Shown: positions 27,801 to 39,800 of the stretch, piece by piece
How the letters are laid out: each line of letters begins with the position of its first letter
How positions within the stretch are numbered: position 1 is the first letter of the stretch
Origin: Lycocorax pyrrhopterus obiensis
Lineage: Eukaryota > Chordata > Aves > Passeriformes > Paradisaeidae
Assembly: GCA_014706295.1 (NCBI GenBank)
Contig: JACSVZ010000015.1
Span: forward strand, 58,897,535 to 58,961,534
Direction: 5' to 3'
DNA: 64,000 nt
Made by a program: the position numbers and the translations under genes
Notes under the pieces: model-generated
Told to the model about the DNA's origin: nothing
Database searches by the model: none
The model's input: the letters and a program-made list of their open reading frames with translations, nothing else

Positions 27801-30800
27801 TGATAGAAAAAAATGCAGTGACTAGAAGGACCTACTGGCTACCCTGAATTCCTGAGTGCCCTGTGTCGTGCTTGTACTGTGCTGGAAATCTTACCTTTCC
27901 ACACTGCTTACATTTGCCCTCTTGCCTCCGCCGGTGCACCCAGTGATGCCGCACAAAGTTCTGCAAACAAGGACAAAAAGATGTGTTTTAGGAAACATTG
28001 CCACCTTGCAGTCAGTGGTACCATCTATGTGAAATTTGTTATACAGGTACCAAAGAAAAAGTCCCTTCAGCCAGTGGAGTAATTCCTGGAGCAAAATGTG
28101 CAGCAGGTACTGCAGGAAACCTGAAAAACCACCAAAACTGTAGGAGGAATAAGGACAAGATGGTGTTTTCTTTATCCACATTGAAATGAGGCCAGAATTA
28201 CTTCCTCAGTATTCAGGTTTTTAAATGTTTGATTTTATCTTTGAGATACTTCTAGAGGGGGGGAAAAAAAAAAGATGAAGAGAAAACAAGTGAAAGGAGA
28301 AGGAAATAGACCTTTAAAAAATAAAAATACTAGCTCAAAGGCCAGGAAGAAAAAAAATGCTAGTAGAAAAAAAAAGGAAAAAGACAGAATAACTGAATGA
28401 ATGGGCAAAAGACAACAGAAAGGTGAAATGGTTTCTTTCAGTGTAAGTAATAGAGTGCTTCGGCTAGAATTCATTTTACATTTATTCTGGAGAGGAGAAC
28501 ATGTTCCACGGGGAACAAATTCTCTGTCTAAGACTCCTCTCAATCTAAAAGCATTTCTGCAGCTGCACACCAGGGGGATCAGCACACATGTCAAATGAAA
28601 AGCTATCATCATTTGTCCATTACTTACCTCTCTTGGAGATCTAGAGCCTCCTTCTCGGAAAGTCGGTTTGCAGCGAAAATTAATCTGGCATTGAAATAAA
28701 ACTGTTAGAACTTAAAGTGAGCTGAAAGAAATTTATTCTAATATTTTTATCTAGGCCAGACTTCCAAAGTATTTATTGTCTGTTAAAACGTTAACGTCAC
28801 TAGGTGGAAAAAAGTAACTTACCTGGATGTCAGAAAAATCTCTTCTCATATGCCATATTTATTCTCCTTGCTAGATCTCTACACAGCCCCCATCTTCGCT
28901 AATGCTATTACTGCCTACTCAGTTCAAATATTTAAACTGCCTCCTCCTTCTAGGAGGAAACAGCTTCATCTGTTTTGTTTTCCCAAAGATCATTTGAAAA
29001 CAAGTGCAGACTTCAGCTTAGGTCTCAAAAGTTAGTAGGTGCTGGAAATCTCACTCTGTAAGACCCTTTTGCACATCCCATCTTTACGTCTTCAGAAAAA
29101 AAAATCTGTAGAGTAATTGTCACTTACCTAAAGAACCATGCAAATCACCATAAATTTCTACCCTTTCCTTAAATAAGGATGTTTTCATCCACCTCTGCAA
29201 CCACAAATCCTTTGGGGAGCATTGTACTGCCTCATGCAGTGGTATTGCCAATTCAGATGGGAGAGGAAAGACAAAGAGGACAACAGGAGTTTCCATGAAT
29301 GGAAAATATTTTTAGGAAGGTGAAGAGAAAAAAAATACTTAATTTTAAAAAACTCAGTCTTTCTTAGAGAAAGGGGAAAAAAAAGTTTTGAGAAAAGAAA
29401 ATCTATAGAAATAAGAATAGAGGGATGTAGAAATTTAAAAAATACTCTGAAGAAGAGAGAGGCCTGGAAAAAGACCAAAGGATATGTGAAGTAAGGATGC
29501 ACTAAATGAAATAAATTCAAGTTTGAGTTGACTATCCTTCAAAGAATTAAACATTTAAAGATACTGCACAGCTATGCTTCAGTTATGAAAGTAGAAGGAC
29601 CAAGTTTCTCCAAATTCAAATACAACCCTCCCCAAATAAATAAGTTCTTCTCTCATTTAATAATTACCTTCAAAATAATAGGTCTAGGGAGAAAAATAAA
29701 AGTAATAACAAAAAAAAGGCACACAAAAAAAAGCAGCAAACAAAATATCTAGTGCTTATAAAGAAATGAAAGGCATTGTTACATAAGTCTTCTTCCATTG
29801 CTCTTCACCTGGAATTGCAATTTGTTATTTCACTGCTCAGTCATGGCAGGCTGGAAAGACCCAGCTTATATTTATTTTGCTTAAAACATTCACCTTTGCA
29901 GAGAGGGCCAAGCAGAAGACTTATATACCAGTTTTAAACTTTATAGACTTTATAACAACCCTCTGCCAAGAGGTGGATTTCACAGTCTCCAAAATGGCAC
30001 AGGCAAGCTGGGTTTTATCTAAGTGCTCATTTCCTCTGGCTGGCAGTGCCACCAGCTCACTGGGCTATGGAAAGTCAGCACTGCTGGTGATGAAGGAAGT
30101 CATGAAAAATTCACTGGTAACATTTTGTGCTGAAAGCATCAGCTAATGTTAATTTCACTGTGGATAAAAGCATCGGGGGTGAAAATGGTACCTCTCCAAC
30201 TCGGTATTGTGGCAATCACTGTGGGATTTGTCAACAGGAGTCCAACTCCTTGGAAAGGAAAAAGCCCTTTCCTTATAGGGTTGCCGCTATAAATTTGTTA
30301 TGCATCAGCTTCTTTTATGAAGAACAACATTGCTAAATATATAGGAGTGAAACTGAAGCCCTAATGACAGCAATGGGGAAATTCCCACGCATATTTCTTT
30401 TCACATCTCACCAGGAATGAAAAGGGTGGGGGGAGATCTCTCTAGCACATTTCCAGTTAGGCATAATGAAGACAAATCACTGAGGGGAAGACTGAAGTCA
30501 GTGATAGATATTCTGTAGGTGCTTGGGTGTGATCAGGGATCCTTGAAGGAAATGAGAAGCAGGACAGATGCTCACATAAGTAATGGTAGTATAAAAGAAA
30601 GGTTTGATGTTTTCCATTTTACAGACAAAAAGTGGATTCCTGAAGTTTTGAGGAGAAAACAGTATAGTCTAGTAAATACAGGGGAAAAGGTTCACACTAG
30701 CATCTTATGCTGTACTGCTCATAATAAGTATAGCTGTCATACAATGAATTATGCTGGCTTTAGCTGGGGAATTCTAAAAGGCCAATTTCATACATGACAG

Positions 30801-33800
30801 GATACTCCATTTTCTAGCTTCAATTTTTAATCTAGAAGTAGATGCAATTTATTTTTTAAACATTTAAACCGTGAAAGCATTCTGTAATTTCTGTTCTTCG
30901 TTTGATTTTGAATTTTGTTGGGTTTGGGTTTTTTTATGGTTCACGGGGTTCGAAGAAACATACTTTAAAAAAAAAAGGCAGAATTTTAAGCCAACTTTTG
31001 TTAACAAGTACAGCTGTGAAAACTTAATTTGGCATATAGTGTTTTCCAGGCTGAAACCTCACTAAAAGAATTAAAAGCGTGTTGGCTACATCAGGCTCCA
31101 GAAGATGGCAATGTCTTACCTTCTCTAACTGCTCCATGCACGCGTTGTGGACCACGATCTTGCAGGCAGCACACTTCCTCCGCAGGGCAGACTTCTGCAA
31201 CAGGAAAGGGACACGTGTGTGCATGGAGGTGAGCTATTCCCAGCAGGAAAACTAAATCAGCTGAAAAAACCAGGAGATGTTTCGCTCCCTGTGCAACATA
31301 CTTTTTTTTTTCCTCTTTTGGTGCTCTCAATTCTGTACTAAATAAATAAATAAATCAATAAATAAATAAATAAATAAATAAATAAGATCTGAAGCTCTTC
31401 TGGTTAAAATATGAACTGTGTGAAAAGGACAGCCACAGCACTCCAGCTTGGGAACTAGAAGTGAACTCTCCCTTTAGGTAGAGGATCAGGTTGCTAACAC
31501 TGCAGAGCATCACTCTAAAAGCAAGCATCCAATGAAGATGATGAGCCAAGCCAGTGTAAAGAGAAGAAAAATCGTACATGCAAATTGGCAAACTAAGATC
31601 AGTTCACAAGAGGCCATTTCATGCTTATCATATAATATTTAATTTGATTGGCCTGACCATTGCCTTGCAGAAAAATACTTGGGGACTTGGGTCATTTCAG
31701 CAGAGAATGATAAAGTTCTCAGAGAATGCTGTTAAATGCTTATGAAATGTTACAGCAGGGACAAAATTCTCAATTATGCCGGTTAGTTTTATTAATTTCA
31801 GTAGGGCTTTTGAAATAATTTCCATTGAATCCCCTGGGCCAACGCATTTCAAAGGCAAGAGAATACATCCAGAACAGAGAATGTATTTACTTACTTTACT
31901 TCTATAAACTCAATTTAATTAACCAGATGGAATTAATTTTCATAGAAATTTAACTTACAGACATGCGCTTGAGGGACAGAAGATTTATAAATACACTCTA
32001 AATTGATATTCCTTTGCTTTGGATTTTTACACTCAATTTATTCATGTCCATTTAAATCGCTAATAAATTAATTCTTTATAATTCTCAGCATATTTTAAAT
32101 AAGCTTATGAAGAAGCAGGAAACACAGCTTCAGCTCACATTATGGAATAATTGTAATAATTTTATTAATTCTCATCATTATCCAGATACACCCTAACTGT
32201 ACACATTCACATGTATATGGTGTTCTAACATTTCACCTGAAGAGTCATGGCATTGTGTAGCAGACTAAGCTTTCACATGTTTTGCAACTTAGTAAGTTCA
32301 TGTTTTTTATCTCTGTGTAAAACATATGCAACATATTATTAAACTTCCATGTTACTTTCAGTGCGCTAAATCATGAGGAAGAATTTTCTCAGTTTTAGAA
32401 AGGAAAACTTCTGCTGAGAACACAAGAACCATCACTCTGGGTGAGACCAAAGGTCCACTCAGCGAAACAAATCCTGTGTTCAGCTTTTGCCAGAACTCAG
32501 TGCCTCAGGACTGACGTAAGCGCACAGCAAGCACACAGTAGCTCTTCCCTCGAGTATTACAATCCTACAATCCCTACAATCAGCAGTTGTTGGGACTTTG
32601 CTTCAGCACTTTGAAGGAAGCACAGGCTTCTCAGGCTTGGCCTTAATGCTATATTCCATAATGTAACCAATTTGCTTGAGAAGATTCGGGAGATGGATAT
32701 TAAATTTGTGCTATGGAAAGCACTAGTATTTTGGATCACATTGCCCTGAAAACTGGGGGTGATTAGTGAATCAAAATGCTTTGATTTGAATTAAATGCTC
32801 TGAAGGTGGGGAGGGCAGTTGGGGAGGATGGTAATAAAAGCAGAAAGACAGTATCATGAAGAGTCACACACTGCAACCACAAACATTCCAGAGAAGAGGA
32901 ATTCCCTTTAACCTACACAGTCCAAGGGCTAGGATACTCCCTTGAGCACTGTTTCAAATCAAGGACTTGAACACAGGATCCCCATTCTCTCCCCAAGCTT
33001 CCTAAATACCAAACTAAGAGGAGATTGGGTATTTTCTTCTCTTTGGCTGAAGCAATTTAACTGATCCACTAGGCAAAAAGAGGTCCTGAAGTAGACTGGA
33101 ATTGTAACAGTCAAAGAACAGACACACGTGGGTGTCAGATCAGTCCAGTGGAACCTTTTCATACGCAGCAGAAAAGCTTCAATAGAAAGCTAACCTTGAA
33201 TATTCCCAAACAGGAGAAGGTAAACACTCAAATATGAGTGCACTCATTGCTGGTGAGTGCATTCAAGAGTTTGGAAATTTCAGTTCAAACCCTTACAGTG
33301 ATTAAAATTGCAGAAATTTGATCAGACCCTCCTCTCAGAGGCTGCAACAAGTGATATATTTGCATGTATTTTTATGTAAAATAGACTTGTGTCTTTTAAT
33401 ATTCCTGAAACATCTCAGTATTCTACCCTTTTTTCCCTTAACATGTTAGTAAAGCTGTTCATTACATACATTCTCACTGTGTAGATAATCTGGGTCAATC
33501 AAAACTGGTTTGGGCTTTTTTCCTGAAGCAATAAAGTCTTTACCAGCAACTTTTTGCCCTTTTTGCTCTCCTTCTGGAACACAGGCAAACAATCCAAGCT
33601 CTCAAGCGACTGAGCACTGCATCAGTCTGAAGCCAGACTTGTTACCTCAGAAGAGGTAACAAGAGAAGAGAGAAAGAGAAAGAGAAAAGAGAAAGAGAAA
33701 AAGAAAGCCGAAAATAACTCACTGAGAATTTGACTTGGCAGCTTTCCTCCCCCAGGTAGCAGAGGTCCCCAGAAACATTTGTCTCTAGCCACAGATGCTC

Positions 33801-36800
33801 TCCATTCACAGCATTTTCCTGAAAAAAAATAGTACTTGTTAATCCGTTTTGTGACCATCACCCATGTGAGTATAGAGGAAAAAAAAATTTGATTTTCAAC
33901 ATCAATTCAGAAAACTAAAACAAACTAAAAAAACCAAAAAAAACCCCAAACAAAAACCACCACACCACCCATGTTGTTTTGGTTTTCTACAACACAGCGC
34001 CATAGCAGATAACAGTATTACCCTGGCTGACCATCCCATCTTAAAGGATGCTGACAATACAATGATGTGTCACCGATCGAAACCAAAGTGTTTTTGAGCA
34101 CACTTCAGTTAAACTTCGCTGATGTTCTTCCCACATGCTGCATAGTTTAACTGGGAATTCAGATTTCATAAGCATGAGGTGTACACAGAATTTTAAGGAA
34201 ACAAAATCCAGAGAGATGAAACAAAAACACAACTAATGAACTTTCAACTGGAGAAACCAAAATTTGAGCACCAGGCACAGGAGTGAAAAGCAACACGCTG
34301 ACTGTAGCTTTAGGATGATAGGATAAACTAGACAAAGGAAAATGCTTTCTTTCAGGTGGCTGGGTCAACACTGTTTGTGGATACATCAACAAAACATTAT
34401 GCGGTCAAGAGAGACCAGACTTTATACTTGAAAGAACAGCACATCCATCTGAGAATGTTCTCAAAAAAGAATCTACCTAGCACACAGACAGTTCAGAGTG
34501 ATCAACAGGCAAACATCTGACTTTGTCTTGACAGCCTCATTTGACCAAATTTGTACCTTGATTCTATGCACATTCTTGTTCTAGGGAAACTTGGTTGTAG
34601 ATAGACTATGGGTTTCACTTGCCTGTAATCCTGGTGTGACTAAAAAGCCTAAGAGGCCACTGCACACTGCTTGAGCAAAGGGAATAAATAGGAATTCTGT
34701 TCAGCTAGAATTAGAGCATGATAGAAAATGCTTTGACAGTCTGACATTTGGTTCCCACACTGCAGAAGTCACAAATGATGACGTTCCCCAAACAGATGGC
34801 GTCCGACAGCAGGATGCTCCGAAATAGCCATCTTGGATAAAATAATTTATTTAAAATACCACTGTCAGTTTCAAAGTGATAAAATGAGATAGCTTCTCTT
34901 GCCACACTGATTTCTTAGATAATGCAGAAAAGTAGAAGTAGCAAAATCCTTTGCTTTCTGGAGTGCATCCACAACAGCCAGGACCTATGCAAGGCTTCAC
35001 ACGGTGCCTACCACAACTATGGCATTCACTTCAAGTAAAACAAGAGGACAAGAACAACACTGGCTGTTTTCTGGTGAGAGGTCTACCTGCCTGCAGGTCT
35101 TTAACTTCATCAGAAATGTTCCAGTTCCCAGAGCACAATAGTTTAGGTGAGGATTTTCAACACTTTTAATGCAAAATAATTTCTAAGAACTTGCACTAAC
35201 CTAAGAAGTTCTTCAAGCCCTTCTTAGAGGGTACGTTATTCAGATTGTAAACTCTGTCCCTCATGCGTGTCCTCATATTGCAGCTATTTTCTCTTCAATA
35301 GCAGGATATGAGCTCACCAAAGAGTGCTTGACCTGAGCAGGTTCTTTGCTGACAAAACAGTGCAAACTCAACGTTATAACCCAGAGGGTATATTTCATAG
35401 GTTATAAAAGATTCTTAGGAAAGACCAATTCTGAAAGCTAAGTAAGAAAGCACACAGCTCCTGGGACAGATTTTTTAACAAGGAATAAAAACTACATTAA
35501 AAAACATATTAACCACCCTTTCATTCAGACCAGGTCCACACAACTTGCCATCAGGATTTCTAAAGATAAAGTGGCCTATTTCCATAGCCTAGTTTAGACT
35601 GTTTGTTCTGTATTGTTCCAGATTGTATCATAGATTTACATGTCTAACTTTACATCACCGTGTAAATAAAATTAGTCAGTAGTCTACAAGGATGACCTTC
35701 GTAGTTCATGTTATTACAGAGTTCTAACACAACTAGGTAATAAAAATGTAAATAACCTGATCTGGTATAAGTGGCACACCTCCAGATACCTACTGCCACA
35801 AACAATTTCACCTCACTGTGTGTGAAAACCCACAATTTCAATTCCAGCAAACTGACTTTTGAAAAATCTTTCATCCTGAACCAGAGCAAAGAGGTGAGGC
35901 TGCCCAAGATGAAATGCCCTCCGTCAAAAATCTTTCCTTAGCAGTTAATTTATCTCAATAAGATCAAAAGAAATTATTTGAACTTCACTGTATTAAATTT
36001 TAGAGGGCTCTGTCATTCAAATGATGAGACATTCTCTTGCCACTTATGAAAACCAAGATGATATAGTCAAAGGAAGTGCTATGACCTTTTATAAGCCAAA
36101 TTTTTTATTCACTTCTGACAAAAATTTTTGACAAAAACCAATACATGTCTATAAAGAATTTTTACTTCAGTAAAACAGTATTTTCTACTCCAAAATTTAC
36201 AGGCAATATTCCACAACATGCTGGACAAAAGGGCACTCATCTCCACCTACCAACACAGAAGCTGCCAGAGGTCCCCGGGATCACCTCAAGGATGATATCC
36301 TGTTTAACACAAAGCTAAACTACAGTAAAGTTCTGTCATCACTTGTATATTTTGACACAGACTTTTTTTTTTTCCCCATAAAAAGCTTGCCAGCTTGGTT
36401 TATTTTGCACTTGATGTCTTTACGTTGGCTTTAGGATTTAATGGCTTTTAAAGAAGCAGTCATTCTCTTTCTGTCCCTGAAGCCACAGACGCCAGTCTCA
36501 TGCTCTTGCCGTTTTCCTCATGCCGAATCTGTGGCTGTAAAGCTACACATAAAATCAGTTCAGCTAATGGAAAAAACCAGATATCTTATCTCCCAAATCA
36601 GCTAGACAAAATGACTCACCCTGTGACCACATAACTGTTGGATCTGGCACAAAGAGTGGTGGGTTAAAGATGGCTTCAGCAGGACTGATGCTTTTGGTGC
36701 CAGCTCAGTGTTGGGGCACCTCAACTGACCCGTCAAATCATGCTTTTGGGCTGGCGTGGTTTGCTATGTGGAAAATGGATACTGTCCATCCTTGTGGATA

Positions 36801-39800
36801 AAGCAGCAATGACTGTGGCCTAATAAAGAAAACTGTGAACTCTCTCTCCTCGCCAGCTTCCCAGCCTTTGCAAGTGTGTGAACTCAGTGTCCTGGGAAGA
36901 AAAAGAGCCACTGCTCAGTGAAGCGGAGGCAGCAGTGCTTTCCTGGCAGATGCAGCCTGGCTCACAGGGGACACACGAACTCAATATGCTCCCCCAGATG
37001 GAGACCTCCCATTTGATTGCTCCTGATCCGTTACCACCTTAATAGCAAACAAAAATAATTTCAGTATAGCAAACATTCCTTGCCTACGAAACAAATACCA
37101 CAAACAATCTCCCCTGAAGTGGAAGTGAAATAAGAATTCAAGGACTAGGAGTTTGGGAACAATGTAATTACATGCATGTGTTCGTAACTTGCTGTGCACA
37201 TTTCACTAATTCAACTGGATTTCTGCAAGTGCTCCAGCACAGTAAATGACAGAGCAAGAGTTAGCATTTTTCTAAAGCCCTCCAGGATCTCCGTACCTCA
37301 CTGTTCTTCAGACTGCAGTCAGCATGGCTTCAAAAGCAATGAAGATAAACCTGACTGTTTTAATTCACCATATCAAGCAGCTGTACTTATTCAGCCAAAC
37401 AAATAAACCAGTCAGCCCAAACTTCTAGTTCAAAAGAGTTGTATCTCTAATTGTAACAGGAGGAATGGAACTCTCCTCCACTCCTGCTATGACTGACATT
37501 CCGCAAAACGTTATTTAAGAAAGATATCTAAAATAAGTCAGTAAGAAAATTTTCCCTTTGTTAACACTCCAGCAAGAGAGAAGAATCTTCTTGCAAATAT
37601 GCATTTGGGTGATACTTATGACTAGTGTAAAATTAGTGCTCATCAATCTAAACTTAATTAAATATATTTGTAAGAAAAATTATTAGTTTTGGCCCTTTTC
37701 TTTATGAGATGATTATTGAGCAGAAACAAATTTATTTGGATGTCTCTTTCCCAAATGTCTTTCTGTCATGTTTGGCTTGTGTTTTACCCTTAACTCTGAA
37801 ATTGCAGAGTTTGCAATACTCTTGCTGCAAACAGGACCAGTGCCTACAATATTTTTCTGTTGATACATATTCTCAATTTTAACTCCATCTTAGCACATTT
37901 TAATTTGGGAATATTTTTCTTGTAGAGGTCACCTATTTTTATTTATTGCAAATGTAATACGTGGACATAGAACAAAGCAAAACAGCACACGGATATGGTT
38001 CTCCTTTCCCCCACCATGCTTTCCAACATCTCTGCATCAATTGCCTTTTGAGATCCCCATAACCTTCAGCTAAGAGATCACCTGTATACAGAAGCAGAAT
38101 GACATTTGTCTTCATGGAGCAGTAATGTTCAGATGCTATCAACTGAGTTGATAATTCCCTATGTTCTCATGAACCACTACTTTGGCTGATAACAGTTTCA
38201 TTTCAGCAATGTGAAAAAAAAAACAGGTTTTCAAGAAGGGCACCTTCTGCAAAATCACTGCATCCTCTACACAGCTGGAAAAATACAAAGGTATTTTTGG
38301 CCACCATTTTGAACTATGACAGACCTCTTTTCTCTTTAGAACCCTCTGGAAAGAATCTCAGTTCTCAAACCTTCATGAAAAAGAAGCAGCAGAGTAGAAC
38401 TACTGATCCAGAACACAGCACTTCAAGTGTCATCTGCACACAGAATTTCAGCAATTTCTAAATATGCGTGGGGCTTGCACTCATCACAACTGTGGTAAGT
38501 TTAAAATTTGATTTGATGGGCCAATGGGAAAGCTGGCAACGCCTCTGCAATGTGCATATTTAAAGGAAGGAGGAAACGCAGGAATTTCCTTTTGTTCCAG
38601 TTTCCTCCCCAGGGATGGCAAAGGGAGGAGGCCCCCAGGCTCCATCCCGGAGCGGGCCTGCGCTCCCCCAGTGAGTGTGGAAGTACAGGTAGAGCCGCCG
38701 GGGAAGAGCTGTCCTGGCTCCATAGGCAGCCGTGATCAGCCTTAAACAACAGCTCAGCCAGGGCCACGTGGCCAAGATGGATCTAAAGTCACCATGGCCC
38801 GGCTGCGCGGAGCCGGAGGGGCCTTCCACACGGCCCGCACCGAACCGAAAAACACCACATGCAGCCGACAGTGAGACACCGGACGGGTCTTTCCCCAGTG
38901 CCGGGCCCCAGTGAGATCAACTTCTCAGCTGAAGGCTTGCAGATGCCAACTTTTCTTCCAAGTCAGAGAGAAGGGGAAGTTAGAGTCACGTGAAAGAGGC
39001 TAACATGGCGATTCCAAGGTCAGTTGTGAAGGAAGGGAAAGAGGCCGGAGGAGCTCCAAGCTCCGAAGCTTAAATTCTCCTAGCAAGCCGTGGTGAGGAC
39101 TGTAATATTACAAACTGTTTCTCTGTAATTCATTAAAGTACATGGGGAGATGCAAAAATCCACACACAGCTCATGAAAAAGTGCTCAACGCCAGAGCCCA
39201 TAGATGTTGTGAAAGGCTTTTAGAGATTGAAGAGAGCCTTTGCTTTCAGGCTGGAGTAGCTCATCCTTAAAAGACTAAACCCCATGGCTATTATGGCCCA
39301 TGATTGGCAGTGTGGGAAGACTGCAAAATTCATTGGAGGGATATTTTTTCACTGCAGCAGATTTTCCGGGAAGACTGTTGGTTTGTGAAAGTTTGAACCA
39401 TGCTAAAGAAGTTCGTAGAGAACTATCTCTCACGGGAAGGACCACATGGCATAGCAAAAGAAACTCTTTTCCTTAAACATAAAGAAAGACTCTTAAGAAA
39501 TGAAACGCTGACCAAACCCCATGTCCTGTTTCTCTTGCATGGGTTGGTGGAAAGAGAGACGGTACTGGAAGGAAAAAGTGTTCTGGGAGTTTGCTTTAAT
39601 TTCTTATTATTTCTTTTTGCTTTTAATTCTGTTAGCAATAAGTTTTCTTTATACTGTAACTGTTTAAGTGTGGACCTGTTTTGCCATGAAGTTTCTTTTT
39701 GTTATCCTCAATAATCCTTGTTTCACCTTATGAAAAACGGAGCTTTAATTTCCCCTTCTCTGCTCAACTATCGTAGAGGCAAAAAAATAGATTTCCTGGG

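Larger units (their letters stand above)
31195..33722 (-). other. DGKI: DGKI intron 3
   Basis: 2.5 kb with a TAAA microsatellite, an AT-rich block with many ATTA and TAATTA motifs (31880-32200), a CR1 remnant, and next to exon 3 a CT-rich tract (on the transcript) followed by a perfect hairpin. Confidence 0.65.

Noticed and set aside
28235..28612. 125-codon minus-strand open frame rich in Phe/Leu
   Set aside because: It is produced by a low-complexity purine tract read on the opposite strand.
38484..38829. GC-rich overlapping open frames on both strands, possible DGKI exon 1
   Set aside because: They lie inside the putative LTR and downstream (on the transcript) of exon 2, and do not encode the expected end of exon 1 (a sequence joining to RKAISRSG).
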